Below are positions 47,073 to 55,701 of a DNA stretch of 64,000 nt, in pieces. The stretch comes from Alphaproteobacteria bacterium. Lineage in GTDB: Bacteria > Pseudomonadota > Alphaproteobacteria > UBA9655. The first letter of the stretch is position 1; each line of letters begins with the position of its first letter. The position numbers and the translations under genes were made by a program. The DNA is taken from positions 1 to 64,000 of the forward strand of contig JABDDK010000004.1 in NCBI GenBank assembly GCA_013287665.1, written 5' to 3'. The notes under the pieces are model-generated. The model saw only the letters and a program-made list of their open reading frames with translations. It did not search any database and had not been told where the DNA came from.

Positions 47073-49099
47073 GTCTGTCCCCCTCCCTTTGGTAACTCTA
47101 TGATAAACCTTGTAAACTTTCCGACTTCGCTTTCTACGCTCAAGTGCCCTTTGTGTTGATGGGCAATGATATCATAACTTAGGGACAGGCCGAGGCCCGT
47201 TCCTTTTCCTGACTCTTTCGTCGTAAAGAAGGGTGTAAAAACTTTCTTTAAGACAGCTTTATCCATCCCCGGCCCATTGTCCTCAATCGTAATCTTAACA
47301 AGGTTACCTGCATCCTTTGTTTCTATATTGAGTTCAGGTTTATACCCCTTCCCTTCTTTCTTTTTCTTATCGAAGAGAGCAAAACAAGCATTGTTGATAA
47401 TATTGAGAAAGACGCGGGCGAGGTCCTGTTCCGACCCTTGGATTTCTCCAACTTTGGCATCAAATTTTTCGACAATTTTAGCTGTGAAGTGAGCGTTTGA
47501 GCCGAGGAAACCGTTATAGCCAAGCTCAATGCTTTGCTTAAGAAGCGCATTCAGGTTAAAGGTTGTGATCTCTCCCGTGCTTCCTCTCGCATGAGCCAAC
47601 ATACTCTTCACAATGGCATCAGCTCGGTGAGCATGTTCAATTGTTTTTGTAACGTTTTGTAGAGCAAGATCCAAAAGCTCAGGTTCATTTTTGACTTTTT
47701 CCTTGAGCTCATGGAGGTATTCAAGAGAAAGCTCAGAAAAATTGATAATGAAATTCAGAGGATTTTTAATCTCATGGGCAATCCCCGCCGTCAGAGCCCC
47801 AAGACTTGCGAGCTTTTCTTGAACAATTATCTGATTTTGAGCCTTCTTGAGATGGATTAAAGCCTCCTCAAGTTCTTTCGTTCGCTGGTAAACGCGATTT
47901 TCGAGATCATCAAGAAGCGTTCTATTTTCAGTGAAGATCTTTGTGACAATCTCAAACCAAGGGCGCCACCGAGACGGGAGATTCGAAGGGTTGCTCTTTA
48001 TGCCTTTGTTTTCATTGGAGATATGAGTAACCAATTTTCCAGCCGGCGTAATAAAATTACGCAGAACAATGAGATATCCCAACCCCACAACGAAAATAAG
48101 AAGTAAGGAGATAAGAAACAAATTCTCTAGGGCTTCAGCAAACACCTGGAGGAATAAACTCGATCTTGATCCAACGTAGATCATTGTCCAAGGGGTTTCA
48201 TGTAAATCTGTGACAAAAATAAGGTCCTGTCCTTCAAAGACAAACCAGCCCGAGGGTGACTTTATTTCAGCATCAATTTTTTGAAGGATATTTTGAGAGA
48301 GAAATTGATCGAGGGTAGGAATGCCGTCTTTCCTTGAGTGCACACCCTTTGTTGCGAGGACTTGATGATCCTTGTTGATGAGGTAAAGGCGACCTTCCAG
48401 GTCTTGAATTCTATTCATCACACGATCAAGTTCAGTCAAACTCAAATCCAATGACACCGTTCCCATCTGTTTCTCTCCCTCTGAAACAGGTGAAGAATTC
48501 GTAACGACAAGACCCTGTTCTTTGCGGTCATGGATGGGTGTCCATGTGTTCCGTTTCTCTTGTGGGGGAGGAATACTGGAGAAACCGTCCGCCGCTGGGT
48601 ACACATTTTGAAAGCCCTGTAGCGAGGCATAATAAACCCAAACGGTGCCTCGATTCCCTTTTAAGGCATTTTCAAAAAATGGATTCAAGCTCAATGCCAT
48701 GTTGAGCTCATTTCGAGTCTGTTGGGACAATCCCTCAAGGGTTCCTTTCCCTCTCAGATTTCCTGATACGATTTCCGTGAGTGACTCTCTGTCTAGGAAA
48801 TAAGTATGGGTTGGTAAATCATTTTTAAGATAGGCATACAAGGGCGATTTCATGCCAAATTGTTTGATTTCATTCAACGAATTCTCAGCGGCCGTCTTTA
48901 AACCAATCACGTACCCTTTGACCGTTCGTGCCCTCAAATTGACATTAGCCGTGTGTTCAATGAGTCGATTTTTTAAGTCCGTTAAAAGAAACTGTTGATT
49001 CTGGTGAAACTGAAAATATTCGATTCCCACAGCAATGATAACAAGAGCGATACCTGTTAAGTAGGCTATTTGAGTTGTACCACGTCGAAAAGGGTTCAT
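47069..49099 (-). CDS. Membrane sensor histidine kinase with extracytoplasmic sensing domain
   Basis: The 676-residue protein has a membrane helix (about 10-28), a 290-residue extracytoplasmic domain resembling a double Cache sensor (WTPIHDRKEQGLVVTNSSPV, MGTVSLDLSLTELDRVM), and a second helix (about 323-345). A coiled coil follows, then the dimerisation domain with phospho-acceptor His in GIAHEIKNPLNF near residue 438. The ATPase domain has the N box NIINNACFAL, ITIEDNGPGM and GKGTGLGLSLSYDI. It belongs to the kinase group lacking a fused receiver. No canonical response regulator is adjacent. It starts one base after the Rpn-like gene and overlaps ETF-QO. Confidence 0.92.
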   Translation of the reverse strand: MNPFRRGTTQIAYLTGIALVIIAVGIEYFQFHQNQQFLLTDLKNRLIEHTANVNLRARTVKGYVIGLKTAAENSLNEIKQFGMKSPLYAYLKNDLPTHTYFLDRESLTEIVSGNLRGKGTLEGLSQQTRNELNMALSLNPFFENALKGNRGTVWVYYASLQGFQNVYPAADGFSSIPPPQEKRNTWTPIHDRKEQGLVVTNSSPVSEGEKQMGTVSLDLSLTELDRVMNRIQDLEGRLYLINKDHQVLATKGVHSRKDGIPTLDQFLSQNILQKIDAEIKSPSGWFVFEGQDLIFVTDLHETPWTMIYVGSRSSLFLQVFAEALENLFLISLLLIFVVGLGYLIVLRNFITPAGKLVTHISNENKGIKSNPSNLPSRWRPWFEIVTKIFTENRTLLDDLENRVYQRTKELEEALIHLKKAQNQIIVQEKLASLGALTAGIAHEIKNPLNFIINFSELSLEYLHELKEKVKNEPELLDLALQNVTKTIEHAHRADAIVKSMLAHARGSTGEITTFNLNALLKQSIELGYNGFLGSNAHFTAKIVEKFDAKVGEIQGSEQDLARVFLNIINNACFALFDKKKKEGKGYKPELNIETKDAGNLVKITIEDNGPGMDKAVLKKVFTPFFTTKESGKGTGLGLSLSYDIIAHQHKGHLSVESEVGKFTRFIIELPKGGGQT

Positions 49100-49100
49100 C

Positions 49101-49724
49101 TCACATGACCGAGACGCGTTTCTTTAAGACAGACTTCTCTTCCGTATTCATGAGTTCACTACACGCCTTCTCGAAAATCCAGTCACGGCCAATAAGGCTG
49201 AGCAAATCTTCTAAAGAGGACTCGTGTGCATGTTTGAAAAAATACATCCATTTTTCTGTCGTGGTGGTGAGTTCGTCGAGCTTCTTATTAAACTTTGGAA
49301 GTTCATAAAAAACAAAAGACAAACTCTTCGTCTCAGAGTTATAATTTTCTTGCTCGACAATCACATGTTCAGATTTATAGGATTCACTTTTAGGAAACAT
49401 AATGAAATCAACAAGTTCAAGGAAGAGAACCTCCTTAAGATCTTGATCTTCTTTCTCTTTTTGTATGCGAGAGGGAAATTCATTCTCGCTGGCCTCATTC
49501 GAAATTTGCAGAGCCACAAGGTAACGATTCCCATCCTCGTCCTTACAGAGAATGTCAATGGAGGTGGATGAATCAGAGACTTTCGTCACATCATTGATCA
49601 TGGGCCTCTTGTTTTGAGTCACAAAATCATTAAGAAAGGAAACAAGAATGTCCTTGTTTTTTTCCGCTCCGAAGAGTTTCTTGAATGTTTCGGGATTCTT
49701 TGGGTCTTGTAATTGTGTGAACAT
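49101..49724 (-). CDS. Rpn-type PD-(D/E)XK nuclease / putative transposase, probably inactive
   Basis: The 207-residue protein resembles the N-terminal part of Rpn family recombination-promoting nucleases: FKKLFGAEKNKDILVSFLND, then SIDILCKDEDGNRYLVALQ. In active members the last strand usually carries Glu-x-Gln/Lys (for example VEMQ); here it reads VALQ, so the catalytic Glu appears lost. The family is usually around 300 residues, so this copy is also short. It ends one base before the kinase gene, making an odd three-gene run with the kinase and ETF-QO. Confidence 0.7.
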   Translation of the reverse strand: MFTQLQDPKNPETFKKLFGAEKNKDILVSFLNDFVTQNKRPMINDVTKVSDSSTSIDILCKDEDGNRYLVALQISNEASENEFPSRIQKEKEDQDLKEVLFLELVDFIMFPKSESYKSEHVIVEQENYNSETKSLSFVFYELPKFNKKLDELTTTTEKWMYFFKHAHESSLEDLLSLIGRDWIFEKACSELMNTEEKSVLKKRVSVM

Positions 49725-49812
49725 GATGACTCCTCTTTTTTATTTTATAGGGAAAACCACGAAACACTCATTAAGATTTACTATATTTTGATGAAAAAGT
49801 CAAATTTTCCTT

Positions 49813-50031
49813 CACCTCTCCTCTTCGTGGGAGAGGTCGATCCGAAGGATCGGGTGAGGGGGAAACAGTAATCAGATGTCAGTAATCAGAAATCAGAAAC
49901 TAATATGCGTTTGTCCAAATTCAGACCAACGTACTCGCAATATCTAAAAGGATTGGAATTTCTGATTTCAGACATCTTGAGCCCCCTCACCCGCCGCTGC
50001 GCGTCGACCTCTCCCACGAAGGGGAGAGGTG
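49813..50031. repeat. Double-hairpin palindromic repeat, copy I
   Basis: It has the standard arms, with CGATCCGAAGGATCG as the left inner loop. The interior holds its own inverted repeats, CAGTAATCAGATGTCAGTAA and a matching CTGATTTCAGACATC. It takes up most of the 355-bp gap between the Rpn-like gene and xthA; nothing else is seen there. Confidence 0.9.
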
Positions 50032-50079
50032 GAAAGAGTTTTCCCCTTGACCCTGTTTTTAAAAGCGTTATCTTGAAGT

Positions 50080-50853
50080 ATGATCAAGATTGCGACCTGG
50101 AACATCAATTCAATACGTGTCCGACTTCCCCTCCTTCTTACATGGCTGAAGGAGACGCAACCTGATATTGTCTTACTCCAAGAAACCAAGACCACTGATG
50201 ATCAATTTCCTAAAGAAGACATAGAAAACCTTAATTATAACATCGCACTCAATGGTCAGAAGACCTATAATGGTGTGGCTCTGCTCTCAAAGTACCCCAT
50301 CGAAGATATAACGAGCGGCATTCCTGGATTTGAAGATGAGCAAGCCCGCTATATAGAGGCTGTCATTAAAGGACTGAGGGTCGCCTCCATCTATGTTCCC
50401 AATGGATCAGAAGTGGGGAGTGATAAGTATGCGTATAAACTTCGGTTTCTCCAGGCTCTTTATGCACATACGAAAACCCTTCTCACCTATGATGAAGCCT
50501 TAATCTTGGGAGGTGACTATAATATTGCCCCCACAGATCTTGATGTCTACGATCCTCAAGAATGGCATGAGAAAATCTTATGCAGCACGCCTGAACGCGA
50601 GGGTTTAAGATCCCTTCTTCATTTAGGGCTGACCGATTCTTTGAGAGAAACTCATAGAGATGAAAAGGACCTATATACCTGGTGGGATTACCGTGCGGGA
50701 GCTTGGCAAAACAACTTTGGTCTGCGGATTGATCATTTGCTGCTTTCTCCGCAAGCAGCCGACCTCCTTAAAAATACATCAGTTGATAAGCCTATAAGAA
50801 GCGTTGAAAAGGCCTCTGATCACGCGCCCGTCGTGTGTGAATTGGATATATAA
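50080..50853 (+). CDS. xthA: Exodeoxyribonuclease III
   Basis: This AP endonuclease and 3'-5' exonuclease acts in base-excision repair. The 257-residue EEP-family protein has TWNINSIRVRLP at the start, LLQETKTTDDQFP with the metal-binding Glu, the Asp/Asn pair in LGGDYNIAP, WWDYRAGAW, LRIDHLLLS and the catalytic His in SDHAPVV. It abuts rsmG with no gap. Confidence 0.96.
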   Translation: MIKIATWNINSIRVRLPLLLTWLKETQPDIVLLQETKTTDDQFPKEDIENLNYNIALNGQKTYNGVALLSKYPIEDITSGIPGFEDEQARYIEAVIKGLRVASIYVPNGSEVGSDKYAYKLRFLQALYAHTKTLLTYDEALILGGDYNIAPTDLDVYDPQEWHEKILCSTPEREGLRSLLHLGLTDSLRETHRDEKDLYTWWDYRAGAWQNNFGLRIDHLLLSPQAADLLKNTSVDKPIRSVEKASDHAPVVCELDI

Positions 50854-51468
50854 GTGATCGACAACGACATCCGCCAGAAACTCGAGACCTATGCCAAGCT
50901 TCTTGAGACATGGCAAAAGAAGATGAATCTTGTTTCCCCTTCAACGATTCCCGTGATGTGGGAACGACATTTTGAGGATTCTCTTCAGTTATTGCCTTAT
51001 ATTGACCAAAATGTTTCACGTGAAACATTTTCACCTCTTAAACTTATCGATCTTGGCTCCGGAGCTGGATTTCCAGGGCTTGTACTTGCCATAGCAAGAC
51101 CCAAAACACTCGATGTGACGTTGATCGAATCGGATTTAAAAAAATGCCTTTTTCTCGAAAATGTTTCACGTGAAACATTTTCTCCTGTCAGACTCCTCAG
51201 ATCACGGATTGAGGCAGTAAAAGACTTAAAAGCAGACATTGTGACAGCACGTGCATTGGCCTCACTTGACCAGCTTCTTAACTACGCCTTTCCCTTTCTA
51301 AAAGAAGACTCAACTTGTTTTTTCCTAAAAGGTAAGACTGCAGATGAAGAAATTCAGATGGCCAAAAAAAGTTGGGATTTTGAGCTTGAAATTTTTCCGA
51401 GTTTAACCGATTCTACGGGAAGAATATTAAAAATCTCCCATCTTCAAAGAGCAGGACCACATGTCTAA
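50854..51468 (+). CDS. rsmG: 16S rRNA (guanine-527-N7)-methyltransferase
   Basis: It methylates G527 of 16S rRNA. The 204-residue Rossmann methyltransferase has the SAM motif LIDLGSGAGFPGLVLAI and ADIVTARALASLDQLL. The start is GTG 50854 directly after the xthA stop. Two parS palindromes lie in the gene (51012 and 51162), each encoding NVSRETF: one just before the SAM motif and one about 50 residues later. It overlaps parA by 8 bp. Upstream mnmE/mnmG, its usual alphaproteobacterial partners, are replaced by xthA. Confidence 0.95.
   Translation: MIDNDIRQKLETYAKLLETWQKKMNLVSPSTIPVMWERHFEDSLQLLPYIDQNVSRETFSPLKLIDLGSGAGFPGLVLAIARPKTLDVTLIESDLKKCLFLENVSRETFSPVRLLRSRIEAVKDLKADIVTARALASLDQLLNYAFPFLKEDSTCFFLKGKTADEEIQMAKKSWDFELEIFPSLTDSTGRILKISHLQRAGPHV
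51012..51027. promoter_or_regulatory. parS site 4, inside rsmG
   Basis: A perfect TGTTTCACGTGAAACA with AAAA/TTTT flanks, in the VSRET frame of rsmG, 150 bp from site 5. Confidence 0.95.
51162..51177. promoter_or_regulatory. parS site 5, inside rsmG
   Basis: A perfect TGTTTCACGTGAAACA with A/T flanks, in the VSRET frame of rsmG. It lies about 0.3 kb upstream of parA. Confidence 0.95.
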
Positions 51469-52237
51469 AATCGTAGCTGTCGTCAATCAAAAAGGAGGGG
51501 TCGGTAAAACGACCACAACGGTTAATCTTGCAACCGCTCTCTCAACGGTTGGAAAAAAAATACTCATTATCGATTTTGATCCTCAGGGAAATGCAACGAC
51601 AGGGCTTGGTGTTACAGATAAAAAGAATATCAAGGGAAGCTATGAAGTCTTAACGGGAGAGGTGAAAGCGGATCAGGTTTCTTATGAAACAGAAATCCCT
51701 AATCTTTTTCTGATGCCCTCAAGCCCCCACCTTTCCGGTGCAGAAATAGAACTTGTGGGCCTGAAAGGGAGAGAAAGGCTTTTAAGAGTTGCTCTTCAAC
51801 CCCTTGGGTCCTTCTTTGATTACATTTTTATCGACTGTCCCCCGTCATTAGGTCTTCTAACGTTGAATGCCCTCGTTGCTGCTGATCAGGTCCTCGTCCC
51901 ATTGCAATGCGAATTTTATGCCCTTGAAGGCTTAAGCCAATTGTTGGATACGGTTTCAAAAGTGAAGAAAAATTTGAACCCTGGCCTTGATCTTCAAGGA
52001 ATTGTTCTAACGATGTTTGATAGTCGGAGTAGCCTCAGCTCTCAAGTTGCAAACGATGTCCGGCTCCATTTAAAGGATATTGTTTACAAAACACATATAC
52101 CACGGAATGTTCGTGTCGCCGAAGCGCCCTCATTTGGTAAACCCGCCGTTATTTATGATATGAAGTGTCTTGGATCCCTTGCTTACATCCAACTTGCCAA
52201 AGAAATATTATCTCAAGAAAAGGAATTAGCCGCATGA
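51461..52237 (+). CDS. parA: Chromosome partitioning ATPase ParA
   Basis: This ATPase forms gradients on the nucleoid and moves ParB-parS complexes apart. The 258-residue protein has the deviant Walker A KGGVGKTTTTVNLATAL at residues 10-26, DFDPQGNATTGL, and Walker B-like YIFIDCPPSLGLLTLNAL. It lacks an N-terminal HTH, as chromosomal ParA/Soj proteins do. It overlaps rsmG by 8 bp and parB by 4 bp (ATGA). Confidence 0.98.
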   Translation: MSKIVAVVNQKGGVGKTTTTVNLATALSTVGKKILIIDFDPQGNATTGLGVTDKKNIKGSYEVLTGEVKADQVSYETEIPNLFLMPSSPHLSGAEIELVGLKGRERLLRVALQPLGSFFDYIFIDCPPSLGLLTLNALVAADQVLVPLQCEFYALEGLSQLLDTVSKVKKNLNPGLDLQGIVLTMFDSRSSLSSQVANDVRLHLKDIVYKTHIPRNVRVAEAPSFGKPAVIYDMKCLGSLAYIQLAKEILSQEKELAA

Positions 52238-53088
52238 GTCAGATGAGAAAACAAGTTCTTGGGAGAGGTCTTTCCTCTCTTTTTTCAGGATCAGATGAAG
52301 AGTCCGTCGTTGAAAACCCTCATACTTTATCCATTGAGAAGGTTTTAGCCGGGAAAAGACAGCCCCGTCGGTTCTTTTCTGAGGAAGAACTCAATGCACT
52401 AGCCGCCTCAATTCAAGAAAAGGGCGTTCTTCAACCCATTCTTGTTCGAAATCACCCTGAATTTTCCAACAAATATGAGATTGTTGCGGGTGAACGTCGT
52501 TGGCGTGCGTCAAAAATGGTTGGCCTGACTGAAATCCCTGCTTTGGTCAAGGATTTTACGGATGCTGAGGTCCTTGAAGTTGGTTTGCTTGAGAACATCC
52601 AGCGTCAAGATTTGAACCCTATTGAAGAAGCGGCAGGGTATCATCGACTTGCAGAGGATTTTCATTATACACAAGATTCCTTATCCCGCATCTTTGGGAA
52701 AAGCCGGAGTCATATCACCAATACGCTCAGGCTTTTAACCCTTCCCTTGTCCGTCCAAGACTCCCTTATTCAGGGGAAAATATCAGCGGGTCATGGACGG
52801 GCCCTCGTTGGCCAAAAGAATGCAGAGAGCCTTGCAATCAAGATTATTGAGAAGGGTCTCAGCGTTCGTGAAGCCGAAGCCCTTTCCAAGCCTGAGCAAA
52901 AGAAAAAAGCCCGTCCTTCCAGCTCTCCTAAGTCGAATGATCCCGAGCAAGACGTTCTTCGCAGTCATCTTTCAGAACTTCTGAATGTTCCTGTAGATTT
53001 GATTCTTAAAGGGGCGGGCGGAAAACTGGTGATTCATTTCAGAGACCCAACTGAACTTGATGGTCTGATCCAAAAGCTCAATGCTTAA
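52234..53088 (+). CDS. parB: Chromosome partitioning protein ParB
   Basis: It binds parS and spreads along DNA as a CTP-dependent clamp. The 284-residue protein has an N-terminal ParA-interacting LGRGLSSLF, the ParB/Srx nucleotide-binding domain (ENPHTLSIEKV to AGERRWRASK), a HTH around residues 145-175 (RIFGKSRSHITNTLRLLTLP), and a C-terminal dimerisation domain. The start ATG 52234 overlaps the parA stop; a longer in-frame reading from 52165 lies inside parA and is not credible. The six parS sites in the window are its likely targets. Confidence 0.98.
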   Translation: MSQMRKQVLGRGLSSLFSGSDEESVVENPHTLSIEKVLAGKRQPRRFFSEEELNALAASIQEKGVLQPILVRNHPEFSNKYEIVAGERRWRASKMVGLTEIPALVKDFTDAEVLEVGLLENIQRQDLNPIEEAAGYHRLAEDFHYTQDSLSRIFGKSRSHITNTLRLLTLPLSVQDSLIQGKISAGHGRALVGQKNAESLAIKIIEKGLSVREAEALSKPEQKKKARPSSSPKSNDPEQDVLRSHLSELLNVPVDLILKGAGGKLVIHFRDPTELDGLIQKLNA

Positions 53089-53399
53089 TGCAGTCTATTG
53101 AAATCAAGAAGGTGTTTGCCTTTTGCGCCGTCTGTGAAACCTTAAGTTTTACAGACGCTGCAAAAAGTCTGGGTCTCACACAATCAACCATAAGTCATCA
53201 CATTTCATCGTTTGAGAAGGACGTGGGGATTCATCTTTTTAAACGAACCAGTCGATCAGTGGAACTGACACCCGAGGGTCAAAAGGTTTATCTTTATGCA
53301 AAAAAGATTTTTGAGGCCTGCAAGGATTTTGAGAGTTTTATTGCGGGTACTGCTCACCTCTCCCCTGCGTGGGAGAGGTCGACCCGTAGGGTCGGGTGA
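53088..53399 (+). pseudogene. Truncated LysR-family regulator ended by a repeat insertion
   Basis: The 103-residue reading frame begins one base inside the parB stop (TAATG). It has a complete LysR DNA-binding helix-turn-helix (residues about 5-65: AKSLGLTQSTISHHISSFEK) and the start of the linker helix. From about residue 88 the protein reads AHLSPAWERSTRRVG, which is repeat copy J translated. The roughly 200-residue effector domain is gone and no remainder is found beyond the repeat, where tRNA-Cys follows. It is either a decayed gene or a bare DNA-binding domain that still binds. Confidence 0.8.
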
Positions 53400-53525
53400 G
53401 GGGGCTGAGATTCGATCCTTGAAATATCCGACCTCTAAAATGGTATCAAAGACGAGTTCGGCATCCATTTGATTTTTAGACCCCTCACCCGCTCTTCGAG
53501 CGACCTCTCCCACAAGGGGAGAGGT
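53355..53525. repeat. Double-hairpin palindromic repeat, copy J
   Basis: It has the standard arms with CGACCCGTAGGGTCG in the left loop. Its left arm supplies the last codons and the stop of the truncated LysR gene. The right arm ends 9 bp before the tRNA-Cys 3' end. Confidence 0.92.
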
Positions 53526-53533
53526 AAAGAGGC

Positions 53534-53607
53534 TGGAGGCCGGGACCGGAATCGAACCGGTATAAAAGGATTTGCAGTCCTCTGCATCACCACTCTGCCA
53601 CCCGGCC
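53534..53607 (-). tRNA. tRNA-Cys (anticodon GCA)
   Basis: The 74-nt minus-strand cloverleaf runs from GGCCGGG to CCCGGCC-T-CCA. It has the anticodon loop ACTGCAAAT, reading GCA, and the T-arm ACCGGTTCGATTCCGGT. CCA is encoded. Confidence 0.96.
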
Positions 53608-53755
53608 ACTTGAGTGATCACTGACATATACGTGTCTGGATGCAGACGGTCAAGAGTTCGTTTTTAAGGTGACAAATGGAAATTCATCTTATAAGTTGTT
53701 TGTTATATTATATAAGGCGTTTGAAATTAAAATGATCCATTTTTATCTAAAAAGA

Positions 53756-55699
53756 ATGAAAAAGATTAGTTTAAAACTAATATCTACCCTCATTCAAAAT
53801 AGGTCTGCTCTTACCTTAATTCATGATATATTTATCGTCATCTTAAGCCTTCAAATCTCTCTTTTCTTAAGACTAGGGGATGATATTTCCCTGATACCTA
53901 CTTATGTTATTGCCCTTAATACGCTTCTCTATGTCTTAATTGCGATTGCTGTTTTCTTGGGCAAGCATATTTACCGCGGCATGTGGCAGTATTCATCCCT
54001 TGGGGATTTAGTGTCGATCAGTTTATCTGTCACCTATATTACGCTTCTCTTTATTCCCTTGATGTTCCTGTTACCACAAGCCGTATTGCTTCCGCGTTCA
54101 ACGCCCTTCATTAACTGGTTTGTTTTGACTGCATTTTTGGGAGCGCCTCGGCTACTTTATCGTCTTTATCGACAACACAGAAACAAATCAAAGTCTGAAT
54201 CTTCTATTGAAGCGAAGAGAGCTCTTATTATTGGTGCAAGTGATCAAACAGAGTTGTTTATTCGTGAAATCTTGCGTCAAAACGATGAAACTTATCGACT
54301 TTTGGGGATTATTGGAAATAAGGCGGCACAAACAGGACAAAAAATCCATCATATTCATATTATTGGAAGAATTTCAGAACTTCCCGCCATCATTGAAAAA
54401 TTTAAGAAAAAAGATCAACCCATTGATATGCTTATCATTGCTGATGAACATTTGAACGGAAAAACCCTTAAGTCTCTTTTAAATTTAGCTGAAACACTGG
54501 GACTTCAGCTTTCTCGACTCCCCCACATCAGTGAGATTACAGCCCCTGCAGCAAAACCACGCGTAAAGCCAATCGCTATCGAAGATCTTCTGGGGAGACC
54601 TCAAGCAAGTCTTGATCGCGAGAGTATGAAATCCATGATTGAGGGAAAGAAAATCCTTATCACAGGCGCTGGCGGTACCATTGGAGGAGAACTCGTTCGG
54701 CAAATTTCTGATTTTAAACCTTCACATATTTGTCTTCTCGATCAAAGCGAGTCTCTCTTATATCTCATTAATTTAGAACTGACCGAACGTCACCCTGATC
54801 TTCCCTGTGACAACGTTCTTGCTGATGTTTGTAATGTCGAGCGAATCCGCCATGTCATTTCAAAATTTAAGCCAGAGCTTGTTTTTCATGCGGCAGCTCT
54901 TAAGCACGTCCCTCTCGTTGAAGAAAACCCTTCTCAAGGGGCGCTTACAAACGTCATAGGTACGCGCAACATTGCGGATGCGTGTCGGGACTTTAAAGTT
55001 AAAGCTATGCTTCTTATTTCAACAGATAAAGCCATCAATCCGACAAGCGCCATGGGTGCTACAAAACGCCTTGCTGAATGTTATTGTCAAGCTTTGGATA
55101 TTCTTGAGCGTCAAAAACCCAATGGAACCCGTTTTGCAAGTGTAAGGTTTGGCAACGTTCTTGGATCATCTGGATCCGTTATTCCCCTTTTTAAACGACA
55201 AATTGAAAGAGGCGGTCCGCTGACCATCACGCATCCAGATATGAAACGGTATTTCATGACGGTTCATGAAGCTGTTGAGCTTGTTCTTCAATCGATGACC
55301 TATTCTGTCAATTCGAATATTCAAGGAGGACGTGTATTTGTGTTGGATATGGGAGAACCTGTAAAAATTGTCGACATGGCAAGACAAATGATACGCCTTG
55401 CAGGGTTAAAGCCTGAAAGAGACATTGAGATTAAATATACAGGCTTAAGGCCAGGTGAAAAATTATTTGAAGAACTCTTTCACTCAACAGAAAACCTCCT
55501 TCCGACAGATAATTCAAGCATTCTTTTAGGATCCCCTCGAACGGTTGATCATGGATTTTTAACCCGTGCCTTTAATGAACTGGAAGGCCTTGCGTATGAA
55601 GAAGAGGGCGAATCCATCTTTCGTATGCTACATGCCTTGGTGCCTGAGTATAAAACACCAGACTATGAAAATGGCGCGTTTCTAAAGGCAGTTTCATAA
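53756..55699 (+). CDS. Membrane nucleotide-sugar 4,6-dehydratase/epimerase (CapD/WbpM type)
   Basis: It probably converts UDP-GlcNAc-type sugars to 4-keto-6-deoxy sugars for surface polysaccharide. The roughly 647-residue protein has four N-terminal membrane helices ([17 protein letters not shown] onward), a first Rossmann-like domain ([18 protein letters not shown]), and the catalytic extended SDR domain with [38 protein letters not shown] carries the altered SDR active-site region of this family. The start is uncertain: ATG 53756 gives the usual N-terminus, but in-frame starts exist at 53732 and at GTG 53669. It is single here, without neighbouring glycosyltransferases. Confidence 0.9.
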   Translation: MKKISLKLISTLIQNRSALTLIHDIFIVILSLQISLFLRLGDDISLIPTYVIALNTLLYVLIAIAVFLGKHIYRGMWQYSSLGDLVSISLSVTYITLLFIPLMFLLPQAVLLPRSTPFINWFVLTAFLGAPRLLYRLYRQHRNKSKSESSIEAKRALIIGASDQTELFIREILRQNDETYRLLGIIGNKAAQTGQKIHHIHIIGRISELPAIIEKFKKKDQPIDMLIIADEHLNGKTLKSLLNLAETLGLQLSRLPHISEITAPAAKPRVKPIAIEDLLGRPQASLDRESMKSMIEGKKILITGAGGTIGGELVRQISDFKPSHICLLDQSESLLYLINLELTERHPDLPCDNVLADVCNVERIRHVISKFKPELVFHAAALKHVPLVEENPSQGALTNVIGTRNIADACRDFKVKAMLLISTDKAINPTSAMGATKRLAECYCQALDILERQKPNGTRFASVRFGNVLGSSGSVIPLFKRQIERGGPLTITHPDMKRYFMTVHEAVELVLQSMTYSVNSNIQGGRVFVLDMGEPVKIVDMARQMIRLAGLKPERDIEIKYTGLRPGEKLFEELFHSTENLLPTDNSSILLGSPRTVDHGFLTRAFNELEGLAYEEEGESIFRMLHALVPEYKTPDYENGAFLKAVS

Positions 55700-55701
55700 A
55701 C

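Noticed and set aside
49101-49724. The Rpn-like gene as an active insertion sequence
   Set aside because: There are no terminal inverted repeats or target duplications beside it, it is short, and a catalytic residue appears lost.
52165-52233. An N-terminal extension of parB into parA
   Set aside because: The residues are an out-of-frame reading of parA. The ATGA overlap at 52234 is the usual coupled start.
8760-53525. The regular GC-rich repeats as a possible CRISPR array
   Set aside because: The copies are kilobases apart, are inverted pairs with hairpins, have no regular spacers, and no cas genes are present.
53256-53627. A 123-aa minus-strand frame over repeat copy J and tRNA-Cys
   Set aside because: It translates the tRNA and the repeat arms, so it cannot be a real protein gene.
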